Shown one piece after another: positions 24,768 to 34,952 of a stretch of DNA of 64,000 nucleotides. How positions within the stretch are numbered: position 1 is the stretch's first letter; each line of letters begins with the position of its first letter. The notes under the pieces were generated by a model. It was not told where the DNA came from, did not search any database, and saw nothing but the letters and a program-made list of their open reading frames with translations. A program made the position numbers and the translations under genes. The stretch is from Pelagihabitans pacificus (GTDB taxonomy: Bacteria > Bacteroidota > Bacteroidia > Flavobacteriales > Flavobacteriaceae), in contig NZ_VIKU02000004.1 in the NCBI RefSeq assembly GCF_009371985.2, forward strand, positions 310,001-374,000, in the 5' to 3' direction.

Positions 24768-26096
24768 TCACTTTTCTTGGAGCCTTATTTTTGTAATGAT
24801 GTGCTGCCCTATTTGTTGTCCTTGGGTGATTCCTAGTTCAATGGCAGGACGATAATGGATTCCCCCGTATAATCTGCTAATGGCTGCCTCTTGGGAGGCT
24901 TGATGAAAAGAGGAAAAGCTGCGAACGGGTAATCCGTAGGGGACCTCGGTGGCATCTACAAACGCATAGTTCTTACCAAATAGATGGGTCAGCACGGTTG
25001 CCGCGGCATTGGAGGCTACACTATGACCCGAAGTATGTTCCGGAAATGCCGGGGTCTGTAGTATGGGCATCCAGTCCGGGTCGATATATTCATTGATAAA
25101 AGTCTCTGGACGCGTGAGTTGGCTCCGGTATTTTTGATCCCAACAACTTATAAACGCATCGGCCACCGCGATGCCCACCATAGACATGGTTTCCGCCGCT
25201 AAAACAGGATCAGCTTTTTGTTCTTCCAGTACTTGGGCGGCGATATGCATCCAGTGTCCACCCGGGGAAATCTGCTGTTGGAAGTACATTACATGACCTT
25301 TTGTCGTTGATATATTTGGGTTGCAGTCCCAAAATTTGGCAATCTCGATTTCCACCGTGTCCAGTTGTTTTACGGTTTCATATACTTCCATAGCCTCCTG
25401 ATAGAAACGGGAGCCTTCGGAACTATCGAAAGTGGTCGGCATGCCCGGATCAAACTGATTTGCGGAATCCAGTACAAAAGGTCTAATGGTATTCCAATGC
25501 GGTTCTATCGCTTCCATATAATCCGGGGGCGTTGGTCGCCAACGGCCTGGGTCGTCGGTAACGCTATATCGTGGCAAAGCCGTACGTCTCAGGTATCCGT
25601 CTTTGGCCGCCCACCCCAGAATCGCTTCGGCCAAGTTTTCTCCGTATGTGATTGAGTTGTCATAAATTTCCTTGTCGATTCCAAGCTCCCTCGCTTCCTG
25701 GAGGATTTCCTTTTCCACTTGATCTACTCTTTCCAAATCATACACCAAGGCCTCCCCGACATTCATAAAAGCAACCATCGATACCAACGGATAATAGTAA
25801 TTTTTGTCGTTATCGGGTAGGGGTAAGGTATCCAGGCCGTTCAATTGTCCTACAAAGGAAACCTTCGTCGAATCAAGAAAACGGATACCTTCGTATGCGG
25901 CGATATTGGGATAAGCATAAATACGGCTGGCCACCGGTGGCGTAAAAATATCCGCTACGATGACCTCGGTTAGTTGCCGGTTGTAGCGCGACAGCCCATT
26001 TTCGAAGTACGCATCAAGTTTTTGTAGATCGTGTTTAGGGCTACAGGCCGATAGTGCCAGTATTAAAATAATACCAAACTTATTGAATCGTTTCAT
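24768..26096 (-). CDS. Vanadium-dependent haloperoxidase-like lipoprotein (PAP2 superfamily)
   Basis: 442 aa from the ATG at 26096, which opens a lipoprotein signal (FGIILILALSACSPK); the ATG at 26102 is also possible. All three oxyanion-site motifs are present: KX6RP in KYRSQLTRP, the TSGHS of PEHTSGHSVASN, and SRX5H in SRLYGGIHYRP. The last position of the acid-phosphatase motif (Asp) is not conserved, as in vanadium haloperoxidases. Members oxidise halides with peroxide, though some are phosphatases. It overlaps the CRTAC1 gene stop by 17 nt and is last in the SusCD transcript direction. Halide use is not proven by sequence. Confidence 0.87.
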   Translation of the reverse strand: MKRFNKFGIILILALSACSPKHDLQKLDAYFENGLSRYNRQLTEVIVADIFTPPVASRIYAYPNIAAYEGIRFLDSTKVSFVGQLNGLDTLPLPDNDKNYYYPLVSMVAFMNVGEALVYDLERVDQVEKEILQEARELGIDKEIYDNSITYGENLAEAILGWAAKDGYLRRTALPRYSVTDDPGRWRPTPPDYMEAIEPHWNTIRPFVLDSANQFDPGMPTTFDSSEGSRFYQEAMEVYETVKQLDTVEIEIAKFWDCNPNISTTKGHVMYFQQQISPGGHWMHIAAQVLEEQKADPVLAAETMSMVGIAVADAFISCWDQKYRSQLTRPETFINEYIDPDWMPILQTPAFPEHTSGHSVASNAAATVLTHLFGKNYAFVDATEVPYGLPVRSFSSFHQASQEAAISRLYGGIHYRPAIELGITQGQQIGQHIITKIRLQEK

Positions 26097-29000
26097 CTGC
26101 ATACACTGTTTTGGTGTTTCCTCTTGCATTGGTAATCGCAATCTCTTTGATAAGGTCGTTGACGGTAAAGCTTCCGGTACTTTGTGATAAATAGCCCGAA
26201 CCATTGTAGAACTCCATTCGATACTGTTTTCCAGTATGTAGCATTACGTTGGCAAATTGTGCATCGCCATCAATAGCAATGGCCTTTCGTGCAGCGTTTT
26301 GGACATTGGACTCGAATATCCTTAACGGACCATCATTGTTGGCTGCCAAGACATACCATCCTCCTCGAGCGCTTTGCATGACGGCCAGGCCGCTACCATC
26401 CAAATCGTTCAAAAAGCCACTGGCTTCCCATTCGATATTTTCAAATGTTCCATCGCCCTTCCCTTTGAGGAAACTACCCATCATGGCATCGTATCGTCCT
26501 GTTGCCGCCTCGGTGGCATATGAGTTTCCGGTGAGTAGAAGGTCTTGTATTCCGTCACCATCTATATCCTTTACCACGATTCCCTCTATTGGAGCGGTCT
26601 GCAGGGCTAGCGGTAACGATTGTAGTTCAAATCGCCCTTGCCCAAGGTTTTCTAGATAACTATTGGCAAAATTATGGCTTTTTACGACATAGGCTCCTTC
26701 CAACTCTTCCGGTAAGAACGATTTTTGGAAAGAGGTTTCCGCGTAGGATTCATAGGTGCGAAATCGGCCTCTCATCGCATTGATTTGGCCGATGATCTCG
26801 TCCCTGGAATGGGCCAGATGATTTTCGCCATCGATATAATAACACATCACGGGATCCAGGCGTCCATCCTTGTCATAGTCATTGGCATAGATACAGAGGG
26901 GTTCTTCGGCTGTAGCACGGTATTTGGTGTTGAGTCCAAGATTGCCCAAAATATAATCGGTATCGCCGTCTTGGTCAAAATCGCCTCCATTGATACTGTT
27001 CCACCAACCTTCCGATTTTTCTAGTCCTATAATCTGGTCAGGGGGTTTCAAGTGTCCCTTTTCATTTCGGAAAATAGTAATGGGCATAAATTCCCCTACT
27101 GCGATCAAATCGGTCCAACCATCCTGGTCATAATCCGTCCAGAGTGCGGAACTGACCATGCCAAGTTGCTCCCAATCCGTGATCGTGTCACTAATATCCA
27201 CAAATTTTAAATTAGCTGGATTTCCATCGGAACGATTTTCCAGGAGATAGCTTTTGGCAGGCATCGGATAATTTCCCGGGTCGATTCGACCTGCTACGAA
27301 CAAATCCAAATCACCATCCTTATCATAATCGGAAGCGATAACGGAGGCGCCGCTGGAGGTTATCAAGGGGAGGGCCTCGCCCAATGAAAAATTCCCTTGC
27401 CCATCATTGAGGTACAGACGGTCTTGATAGGGGTTAAAGTCAGAGGGGGCGATACCGCCGCTGACTACATATAGATCTTTATCCCCATCGCCATCCGCAT
27501 CGAAAAATAATGCGCCCATGTCTTCATATTGGTCATCAAAAACGTGGTTGGGTTCAAAACTTCCTTCCGGTTTCTGTAGAAAGAGTTGCCCCGACTGCTG
27601 GAAAGCCCCCCCGATAAAAAAATCCTCCAATCCGTCCGCATTCACATCCGCCACCGCGATACCCGGACCGCCTCGAGAGTGCATATGTGGAAGTATGGGT
27701 TGTAGCTTGAAATCTACAAGTTCGTCTTCCTGGTGGGAGAAGTCGATTCCTAGACTGTCGGTCACCTCCACAAAAAGCGGTTCCCTGGTCGGATTTTGAA
27801 TGGGACGCCGTTGGGAAGCTTCCGATTGGTCGATGATCAGCAGTTGATTGGCAGGTTGTTTTTTGATTGAATGATAGCTTCCGTCGGGCCACCAGACTTC
27901 GATAAGATCAACGGTGGATAAAGTATCCAATCCGAAATGTATGGTGGGGTCTACACTTGACTCGTACCCCCTGCTTAGAAAATGTTGGTAATATTGGTTT
28001 GTGTTACCTGTGGTAATTTTAACCTTTGTCCCGATACCCTGAAGGTTTCCGACTTTTCCTTTTAGTGCCAGTCTTAAAAAATTGTTCCCTGGTCTCTGTT
28101 CACTTAAATTTCTGTAAACAAAGGCGGGTTGGTCTACATTATTGACCAAAAGGTCGAGATCCCCATCATTGTCCAGGTCGGCAAAGGCAGCTCCGTTTGA
28201 ACAGCTTTTTTTGTCAAATCCCCATTCCTCGGATACTTTCTCGAAGGTCATGTTCCCCTTATTTCTAAAGGAATAATTGACCAAATCTGCCTTTGGAAGC
28301 TCTTTTATGGAGTTCTTTTTTTGTTCGATTTTTGCCTCGGCGGTCCCCAATGGATTGTCATAGATACCTTGGTAGTGTATGTAATCCAAGTTACCTAAAT
28401 CCCGTAGGAACCCGTTGGTCACATAAAGATCTTTATGGCCATCATTGTCATAATCGGCCAACAAAGGACTCCAGCTCCAATCTGTGCTGCTGATTCCCGC
28501 CAAAAACCCGATTTCACTAAATTTTCCACCACCTTGGTTTATCTGCAAAGTGTTGCGACTGTACTGCGGATTGTAGCCAGCTTTCAGCATCAATTGAAAC
28601 CGGTCATAACCGGTCGAGGAAATGATTAATTTTTGTCTTTTGTTGTCTTCGGGACGCATATCGAGCACCATGATATCAGGATTCCCATTATTATCGATAT
28701 CGGCCAGGTCGTTACCCATGCCGGCATAGGAGGTGTGTTTGATATGTTCGGTAATCCCGTCTCTGAACGTACCATCTTTTTGGTTGATATAAAGAATATC
28801 GTTTCCAATAAAGTCGTTTGACACATAGATGTCCGGCCAATCGTCGCCATTGATATCCGAAATACCTACTCCCAGGCCATACCCTTCAACTAAAATCCCC
28901 GCTTCCAAGGAGACGTCGACAAAAGTTCCGTCCCCCTCGTTTCGGTACAGGCGATCATTACTTACAGATTGGCCATTGAGCTCCCTCGGTTTACTCACAT

Positions 29001-29592
29001 TTACCTTATATTCGTAGGCCGCCGGGTTGACCAGTAGATACATATCCAAATCCTGATCTCTGTCATAATCGAAAAAGGCGGCATGCATGCTTTGCCGGGT
29101 GTCGTCCAAGCCGTATTCGGAAGCTTTTTCCGTGTAGGTCAAATCGCCATTGTTGATATAAAGTAAATTGGCTCTTTCCGAAATCTTGCCACCTCCGGAA
29201 ACGCACACATAAAGGTCTAGAAAACCATCTTGATTAATATCGACCATGGTAACCCCCGTTTCCCATCTGTTGTTCAATAATCCGGATGTTGCAGTGATAT
29301 CCTCGAACTTAAAATCCCCTAAATTACGATATAGTCTACCCGACTCCATGTTTCCACCGAAATAGACATCTACAAGGCCGTCATTGTCAATATCCCCTAC
29401 TGCCACACCAGCTCCCGTATAGACATTCATATATTGAAATACATTGATGCTGTCGTTCTCAATGATAGTATTTCGGAAGTCGATTCCGGTTCGTGAGGCT
29501 GGTAATAGTTCAAAACGTTGCGGTTTAGTTTGTTTGCACCCACCCGCTAGTATCGCCAAACCAATAAGCAGGTATGTTTTGAACATCTTCAT
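26080..29592 (-). CDS. CRTAC1-type lipoprotein with FG-GAP/VCBS repeats and ASPIC/UnbV domain (copy 2)
   Basis: 1170 aa. Lipoprotein signal LLIGLAILAGGCKQ. Many calcium-binding-like FG-GAP/VCBS units with the core DxDNDGxxDLYV (for example DYDNDGHKDLYVTNG and DLDNDGDLDLLVNN) suggest one or two beta-propellers. An ASPIC/UnbV segment with IEVWWPDGSYH is near the middle (about residues 560-580), and a second repeat block follows. It is probably outer-membrane anchored and binds a glycan or protein. It overlaps its paralogue by 4 nt (ATGA) and the haloperoxidase-like gene by 17 nt. Confidence 0.9.
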   Translation of the reverse strand: MKMFKTYLLIGLAILAGGCKQTKPQRFELLPASRTGIDFRNTIIENDSINVFQYMNVYTGAGVAVGDIDNDGLVDVYFGGNMESGRLYRNLGDFKFEDITATSGLLNNRWETGVTMVDINQDGFLDLYVCVSGGGKISERANLLYINNGDLTYTEKASEYGLDDTRQSMHAAFFDYDRDQDLDMYLLVNPAAYEYKVNVSKPRELNGQSVSNDRLYRNEGDGTFVDVSLEAGILVEGYGLGVGISDINGDDWPDIYVSNDFIGNDILYINQKDGTFRDGITEHIKHTSYAGMGNDLADIDNNGNPDIMVLDMRPEDNKRQKLIISSTGYDRFQLMLKAGYNPQYSRNTLQINQGGGKFSEIGFLAGISSTDWSWSPLLADYDNDGHKDLYVTNGFLRDLGNLDYIHYQGIYDNPLGTAEAKIEQKKNSIKELPKADLVNYSFRNKGNMTFEKVSEEWGFDKKSCSNGAAFADLDNDGDLDLLVNNVDQPAFVYRNLSEQRPGNNFLRLALKGKVGNLQGIGTKVKITTGNTNQYYQHFLSRGYESSVDPTIHFGLDTLSTVDLIEVWWPDGSYHSIKKQPANQLLIIDQSEASQRRPIQNPTREPLFVEVTDSLGIDFSHQEDELVDFKLQPILPHMHSRGGPGIAVADVNADGLEDFFIGGAFQQSGQLFLQKPEGSFEPNHVFDDQYEDMGALFFDADGDGDKDLYVVSGGIAPSDFNPYQDRLYLNDGQGNFSLGEALPLITSSGASVIASDYDKDGDLDLFVAGRIDPGNYPMPAKSYLLENRSDGNPANLKFVDISDTITDWEQLGMVSSALWTDYDQDGWTDLIAVGEFMPITIFRNEKGHLKPPDQIIGLEKSEGWWNSINGGDFDQDGDTDYILGNLGLNTKYRATAEEPLCIYANDYDKDGRLDPVMCYYIDGENHLAHSRDEIIGQINAMRGRFRTYESYAETSFQKSFLPEELEGAYVVKSHNFANSYLENLGQGRFELQSLPLALQTAPIEGIVVKDIDGDGIQDLLLTGNSYATEAATGRYDAMMGSFLKGKGDGTFENIEWEASGFLNDLDGSGLAVMQSARGGWYVLAANNDGPLRIFESNVQNAARKAIAIDGDAQFANVMLHTGKQYRMEFYNGSGYLSQSTGSFTVNDLIKEIAITNARGNTKTVYADETIQ

Positions 29593-32500
29593 AGGATAGG
29601 CAGTATTTCCGTTTGATCCCCGTTGCTATCAATGATTTTCACCGAGGTGGCATCTGCAGGTATTTGAAGCGTACGACTGGAGTGCGAAAGATATCCTCCG
29701 CCGTAGTGAAATTCTACCTTATGTCTTTTGCCATCTTTGAATTCTATAAGCGCACCAACTTCATTTTGTTCGGGCGTGTAGGTTCTATTCGTTTTAGGGC
29801 CTAAGAAAACCTTCAATGTACCGTCGTTGATGCCCACCACGGTCAGCGGACCCTTGTCGGTTTGCAGCGCTACCATTCCTTTGGCATCTCCCGTCACAAA
29901 GAATCCACTTTCGGAAACATCGACCGATGAGAAGCCCCCTTTTCCGTCACCTTTTAGTAGCCAACCAATGGAGGCATCATAGCGGCCCGAGAAGACTTCC
30001 CCACTGTAAAAATTACCAACGGCCAGTATGTCCAGATTGCCGTCGTTGGTATAGTCCTTTATGAGCATCCCATAGATCGGTGCTATTTGTGCCTTCATGG
30101 GCAATTCGGACAGTTTGAATTTGCCTGACCCCAGATTCTCTAAATAAGAATTGGCGAACGTCTCGCTCTTCACAACATAGGCATCGGCAAGCTCCTCCTT
30201 TAAGAACGACTCTTCAAAGGTTGCTTCGGCATAATCGGAATAAGTGCGAAAACGTATGCGCATGGCATTGATTTGATCGATGAGGTCGTTTCGTGAGTGG
30301 GCAAGATAATTTTCTCCATCAATATAGTAGCACATCACCGGATCGATCTGTCCGTTTTTGTCATAGTCACTGGCGTACACACATAAAGGCTCTTTGGCGC
30401 TTGCCTTATATCGGCTATTTAACCCTAGATTTCCGAGGATGTAATCGGTATCGCCGTCGTTATCGAAATCACCCGAGCTGATGCTATTCCACCATCCAGT
30501 AGTATGTTCAAGGCCGGTTTGATCTGTAATCTCATTCAGTATTCCCTGTTTGTTTTCAAATAGGTGAATTTTCATAAACTCCCCAATAACGATTAGGTCT
30601 TGCCATGTATCGTTGTTAAAGTCGGTCCAAATGGCATCGGTAACCATGCCGAGTTCGTCAAATTCAAGGTCAACGGGCTGCGGATCGGCCTCAAATTTAA
30701 TCGTGCCGTCAGCACTATGGTTTTTTAGAAGGCAGCTTGCAGACGGCAGGGGATATGCCCCTGGCCGTATGCGACCCCCCACGAACAGGTCGAGATCGCC
30801 ATCCTTATCGTAATCCGATGCGGCGACCACCGAACCACTTACAAACGATTTTGGAAGCGCATCCGACAAAACGAATATTCCTGAGCCGCTATTTTGATAG
30901 AACCGATCTCGGTATAACGAATCGTTATTCGGAAGGGACGAACCCCCGCTGACCACATATAAGTCCTGATCGCCATCGTTATCGGCATCGAAAAATAGGG
31001 TGCCCATATCTTCGGTCTCGGTTTCGGCCATTGCATTCTGTTCAAATGAGCCATTGGGTCGTTGTAGTAAAATGCTGCCAGACTGCCCTCTTGCGCCCCC
31101 TACGTACATGTCTTCCAAACCGTCATTGTTTACATCCGCGACCGCTATACCCGGGCCATTGCGGGAATGCATGTGTGGTAGAAGGGGTTGAATTTTATAA
31201 TCGACAAATTCGTTTTCAACATGGGCGATATCGAGTCCAATACTGTCCAACGCGTGAAACAGCGTGGTCATTCGGGTCGGTTCGGCTATGTTCGGGGCAG
31301 TTCGTGCATCCTGGTAACGCAGAACCAGCTCTTGATTAACCCGTAAAGGACCTATTTTTTGCTTTTTTCCATCTGGCCAAATGACCTTTAGACTGTCTAT
31401 CCGGGCGGTGGCTCCCAGGCCAAAATGAAGTGCCTGCTCCACGGTCGACAAATAACCACGGTAAGGGGTATAGTATTTTTTCTGTCGTTTTCCTTGGTAA
31501 AAGATTTCCACTTGACTTCCTATCCCTTGCCTATTAGGCATTTTTCCTTCGAAACGGAATCGGATGTAGTTGTCGTTTCCACCTTCCGCGGTATTTTGGT
31601 AGAGACCGGCCGGGTCATCGATATTGTTGATGATCAGGTCTAAATCCCCGTCATTGTCCAGATCGGCATAAACGGCGCCATTGGAATAGGTGGGTTTTGA
31701 GAATCCGCTTTCCTCGGTGATGTCCTCAAAGCTTAGGTCCCCCTTATTTTTGAACATGAAATTATGTATCTTGATTCCTGGTAGTTTGTTCAACTCGTTC
31801 AATCGTTGTTCCCTATTTGCTTCTTCCGTTCCCATCGTGAGTACATTGTTGCCATAGACCATAAAGTCGAGATTGGTAATGTCCTGGCGATAGCCATTGG
31901 TCACAAAAAGATCGTTGAGGCCATCGTTATCGTAGTCGGCCAAAAGAGGACTCCAGCTCCATTCGGTCGCTGAAATTCCTGCGATTTGCCCTATTTCGCT
32001 GAAGGAACCGTTTCCATTGTTCAACTGAAGGGTATTGCGGATGTATTGGGGCTGATATCCATCGGAAATACTGTTTTGGAATTCGTCGTAATTATTGCCC
32101 ATCATGGTGAGCTTCCAGCGTTTGTTATCGGGCGGAAGCATGTCCAAGACCACGACATCCGGATGGCCATCATTGTTGATGTCGGCAATGTCGTTGCCCA
32201 TTCCATTAAAAGTCAGGTGTCTAAAGTAAGACGAGGCCTCGTTCGAGAAAGTCCCGTCTTTTTGATTGATATAGAGAAGGTCATCCGTTAGAAAATCATT
32301 GGAAACATATACATCGGGCCAACCATCTGTATTCATATCGCATATTTCGACCCCTAGACCGAACCCTTCGATTAAAATTCCTGCTTCCTTGGAAACATCG
32401 GTGAAGGTGTTATCGCCATTGTTACGGAAAAGTTTGTCGGCAGAGGGGGCTTTCCCGGTGCGGTCTTTGGGTCTGGGGGTATTGCGATTGAAATCGACCA

Positions 32501-33089
32501 AGGCATTGCTCAAAAGGTACATGTCCAGGTCACCGTCGCCGTCGTAGTCGAAGAAAGCCGCTTGCACCGAATAACTTTCGTCTGCAAGGCCCCATTCCTT
32601 GGCAGCTTCGGTAAAGCCAAGTCGCCCCCCTTTGTTTCCGTTGTTGATAAAGAGGAGGTTGGCACGTTCGGCTCCGGTTGAACCGCGATGCCCACCCTTG
32701 CATACATAGATATCGGGATAACCATCTTGGTTAATATCTACGATGGAAACACCGTTCGACCAGTTTTCGGACCCGACCCTGGCCGATTTGGTAACATCCT
32801 CAAATTTCCAGTCACCCAGATTGCGATACATACGGTTACTGACCATATTTCCCGTAAAATATAGGTCTTGCAAGCCATCTTGGTCAAAATCTGCGACGGC
32901 GACTCCTGCTCCGTTATACATGTACTCGAACTCGAGCACTGAGGGATTGCCCCCTAGAACAAGGGTATTACTGAAATCTACCCCTGTAGTCGATGGTGAC
33001 ATTTCCTTGAACGAAGTATCCGCAATATGTTTACAGCCTACCAGGGTTAGTGCAAGGGGTATAAGAAAATGAAATGGTCGTCGCCTCAT
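29589..33089 (-). CDS. CRTAC1-type lipoprotein with FG-GAP/VCBS repeats and ASPIC/UnbV domain (copy 1)
   Basis: 1166 aa from the ATG at 33089, chosen because it opens a lipoprotein signal (FLIPLALTLVGCKH); the frame is open to 33173. Architecture as in the next gene: VCBS/FG-GAP units (DYDGDGDLDMYLLSN, DYDNDGLNDLFVTNG), an ASPIC/UnbV segment (LKVIWPDGKKQ), then more VCBS units. It is a clear tandem paralogue of the downstream gene, with much of its length alignable by eye. Divergence is high enough that the duplication is old. A hairpin with a T-rich tract lies between it and susD, so its expression may be partly uncoupled. Confidence 0.9.
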   Translation of the reverse strand: MRRRPFHFLIPLALTLVGCKHIADTSFKEMSPSTTGVDFSNTLVLGGNPSVLEFEYMYNGAGVAVADFDQDGLQDLYFTGNMVSNRMYRNLGDWKFEDVTKSARVGSENWSNGVSIVDINQDGYPDIYVCKGGHRGSTGAERANLLFINNGNKGGRLGFTEAAKEWGLADESYSVQAAFFDYDGDGDLDMYLLSNALVDFNRNTPRPKDRTGKAPSADKLFRNNGDNTFTDVSKEAGILIEGFGLGVEICDMNTDGWPDVYVSNDFLTDDLLYINQKDGTFSNEASSYFRHLTFNGMGNDIADINNDGHPDVVVLDMLPPDNKRWKLTMMGNNYDEFQNSISDGYQPQYIRNTLQLNNGNGSFSEIGQIAGISATEWSWSPLLADYDNDGLNDLFVTNGYRQDITNLDFMVYGNNVLTMGTEEANREQRLNELNKLPGIKIHNFMFKNKGDLSFEDITEESGFSKPTYSNGAVYADLDNDGDLDLIINNIDDPAGLYQNTAEGGNDNYIRFRFEGKMPNRQGIGSQVEIFYQGKRQKKYYTPYRGYLSTVEQALHFGLGATARIDSLKVIWPDGKKQKIGPLRVNQELVLRYQDARTAPNIAEPTRMTTLFHALDSIGLDIAHVENEFVDYKIQPLLPHMHSRNGPGIAVADVNNDGLEDMYVGGARGQSGSILLQRPNGSFEQNAMAETETEDMGTLFFDADNDGDQDLYVVSGGSSLPNNDSLYRDRFYQNSGSGIFVLSDALPKSFVSGSVVAASDYDKDGDLDLFVGGRIRPGAYPLPSASCLLKNHSADGTIKFEADPQPVDLEFDELGMVTDAIWTDFNNDTWQDLIVIGEFMKIHLFENKQGILNEITDQTGLEHTTGWWNSISSGDFDNDGDTDYILGNLGLNSRYKASAKEPLCVYASDYDKNGQIDPVMCYYIDGENYLAHSRNDLIDQINAMRIRFRTYSDYAEATFEESFLKEELADAYVVKSETFANSYLENLGSGKFKLSELPMKAQIAPIYGMLIKDYTNDGNLDILAVGNFYSGEVFSGRYDASIGWLLKGDGKGGFSSVDVSESGFFVTGDAKGMVALQTDKGPLTVVGINDGTLKVFLGPKTNRTYTPEQNEVGALIEFKDGKRHKVEFHYGGGYLSHSSRTLQIPADATSVKIIDSNGDQTEILPIL

Positions 33090-33140
33090 TATTCTGGTTT
33101 GGAGCATAAAACGAATATAACAACTACATGTTAAAGAAAA

Positions 33141-33170
33141 GGAATCCAATCTCATAAAAGATTGGATTCC
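33141..33170 (-). terminator. Hairpin with T-rich tail between susD and the CRTAC1 genes
   Basis: GGAATCCAATCT (33141-33152) and AGATTGGATTCC (33159-33170) form a perfect 12-bp stem with a 6-nt loop. On the minus strand the stem is followed by TTTTCTTT. It lies inside the SusCD-to-haloperoxidase series and could attenuate the distal genes. Confidence 0.7.
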
Positions 33171-33205
33171 CAACGGTCTATTAGACCCCTTAACAAACTA
33201 CAAAA

Positions 33206-33380
33206 TTTTACTCGATAAACGAGATTTAAATGCTCCGACGTCCCTACGACAGGTGTCAGGCCAGGCCTGGGTCGGAATCTATGTTAATTCCTTTTAATAC
33301 CTCGTGGGCTTGTCACTCCTTCACGTAGCCGTTTGTGCCTCCGCTAAGGCTATGGCGACACACGGACGGCGGACGAAGGC
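33206..33380. repeat. Dispersed repeat, long copy (175 bp)
   Basis: It starts TTTTACTCGATAA and ends CGGCGGACGAAGGC. The same order of blocks recurs at 58658-58757 in the same orientation: 13 identical bases, then a 39-bp stretch with 26 matches, then a 25-bp block (2 mismatches) containing CTTGTCAC and CCTTCACGTA, then a 14-bp block (1 mismatch). This copy has two extra inserts. It lies just after the susD stop. Confidence 0.7.
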
Positions 33381-33394
33381 CCCTAGTTCGTTTT

Positions 33395-34924
33395 CTAGTA
33401 TCCGGGATTTTGGGTCAATAGCCCTCCGGAGCGGTCTACTTCGGATTGAGGAAACGGGAATACGTTATAGTTGTCGTTCCAAGCACTGCCGAAAATGGTG
33501 GCGCCCAAATTCCAACGTACGATATCGAACCATCGATGCGGTTCCAAGGCCAGTTCCACCCTTTTTTCCTGCATCATGGCCATCAATAAGTCCCCATCGG
33601 CCGCAGTGGTGGGAGCAAGACCGGCCCTTTGCCTGATGTCATCAATTTGGGTTCTTGCGAGCCCCAAATCCCCGCCACCAAGGATTAAAGCCTCAGCGTA
33701 TAATAATTTCAATTCTGCGAAGCGGAACCAGCGCTCGTTGTTAAAATCGGCCTGTTGATTGGGCGCATGGTTAGCGGGGTCGATATTTACTTCGCCTCGG
33801 TATTTCTTGAGGGTATAGTTGGTAGATGACCAAGTAATGTCGTAGGGTAGTGAAGTGAAAGTGGTAAAATAGGTATCCCCATCTTGATAGAGGATGGTAC
33901 TGAGTCTTTCATCACCCTCCTCAAAAGCATCTACCAAATCCTGCGTAGGTGCCCACCAGCCTAATTTACCGCCCGGCGCTCCATTACCAGCATCCCAATA
34001 CCATCCCCTACCTGTGCCTTGGGAAGCTTTGAAATTCTCCGAATGTGTATCATCAAAAACCCAAAGGTTGTCATCCGATTGTGGTCCACCATATTGTACC
34101 TCAAAAATAGATTCGGAATTGTTTTCATTGGTAAAGGCAAAGACATCTTCGTAGCTGGGTACCAGACTATATGGTCCATTGTTGACCACGTCTTCAAAAG
34201 CCGTAATCGCGGCTTGGTAGTCTTCCCTAAAAACGTTCACCTTGCCAATAAATGATTTCGCCGCCCAAGAAGTGGCCCTACCGGTATTGCTCGAATCCCA
34301 AGACTCTGGTAAACCCGAGGCCGCGGTGTTAAAATCTGCCAATATGAAGTCGTAAAGGGCTTCCTGCGTTGCATTGGGCAATGCAAGATCATTGATATCC
34401 GTCAATACTTTATCGGCAATAGGCGGGGTGCCGAACATTTTGAGTGCTTGAAAGTGAAACCAAGCTCTCAAAAATTTCGCCTCTGCTTCCAGAACCGTTT
34501 TGTCCTCGGCGGTCAACTCATTTTCGGCATCCAAATTTCCCAATACCAGATTTGTCCGGTAAATCCCCTCATAAATCTGTGTATAAACCGCTGCATAGGG
34601 GGTATCCGCAGCCCTCAATTGCAAATTATCGATATCAAGGGATATTTGGTCGCCGGCCGCGGTCACGGGGTCGGCGGCAACATCATCGGTAATGACCATC
34701 GATAACTTCCAAAACTCACCTCTTTCGGATAGCGTTTCGGTACTGGTGCCCCAGAAATCTTGGATAGACGAATAGGCAGCAAACATAGCCCCGTCAAAAT
34801 CACCCCTGGTTTTATAAAATGACTCCACTGTGATACTGTCCAAAGGCTGTAGGTCCAATTCATCGCTGCATGAGAACGTCACCAAGGAGAGGATTGCTGT
34901 AAGAATTAAAATTTTTGCTTTCAT
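33395..34924 (-). CDS. SusD/RagB-family outer-membrane nutrient-binding lipoprotein
   Basis: 509 aa from the ATG at 34924, which starts a lipoprotein signal ending VTFSCSDELDLQP. The SusD fold is shown by the N-terminal block LDLQPLDSITVESFYKT, the helical TPR-like middle and the C-terminal block AEALILGG...VELALEPHRWFDIVRW. It caps the SusC channel and binds the substrate. It follows susC by 28 nt. No glycoside hydrolase is fused or adjacent on this strand, unlike classical polysaccharide loci. Confidence 0.95.
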   Translation of the reverse strand: MKAKILILTAILSLVTFSCSDELDLQPLDSITVESFYKTRGDFDGAMFAAYSSIQDFWGTSTETLSERGEFWKLSMVITDDVAADPVTAAGDQISLDIDNLQLRAADTPYAAVYTQIYEGIYRTNLVLGNLDAENELTAEDKTVLEAEAKFLRAWFHFQALKMFGTPPIADKVLTDINDLALPNATQEALYDFILADFNTAASGLPESWDSSNTGRATSWAAKSFIGKVNVFREDYQAAITAFEDVVNNGPYSLVPSYEDVFAFTNENNSESIFEVQYGGPQSDDNLWVFDDTHSENFKASQGTGRGWYWDAGNGAPGGKLGWWAPTQDLVDAFEEGDERLSTILYQDGDTYFTTFTSLPYDITWSSTNYTLKKYRGEVNIDPANHAPNQQADFNNERWFRFAELKLLYAEALILGGGDLGLARTQIDDIRQRAGLAPTTAADGDLLMAMMQEKRVELALEPHRWFDIVRWNLGATIFGSAWNDNYNVFPFPQSEVDRSGGLLTQNPGY

Positions 34925-34952
34925 AATACCTTTTTCTTTTAATATAACAATT

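Larger units (their letters stand above)
33090..33394. other. 305-nt gap between susD and CRTAC1 copy 1
   Basis: Contains the hairpin at 33141-33170 and one copy of a dispersed repeat (33206-33380) shared with 58658-58757. No gene is seen. Confidence 0.7.

Noticed and set aside
26249-33072. Many open frames opposite the CRTAC1 genes, and apparent DNA repeats within them
   Set aside because: They are shadows of the repeated DxDNDG-type protein units. The repeats are protein repeats with diverged DNA, not CRISPR or satellite DNA.
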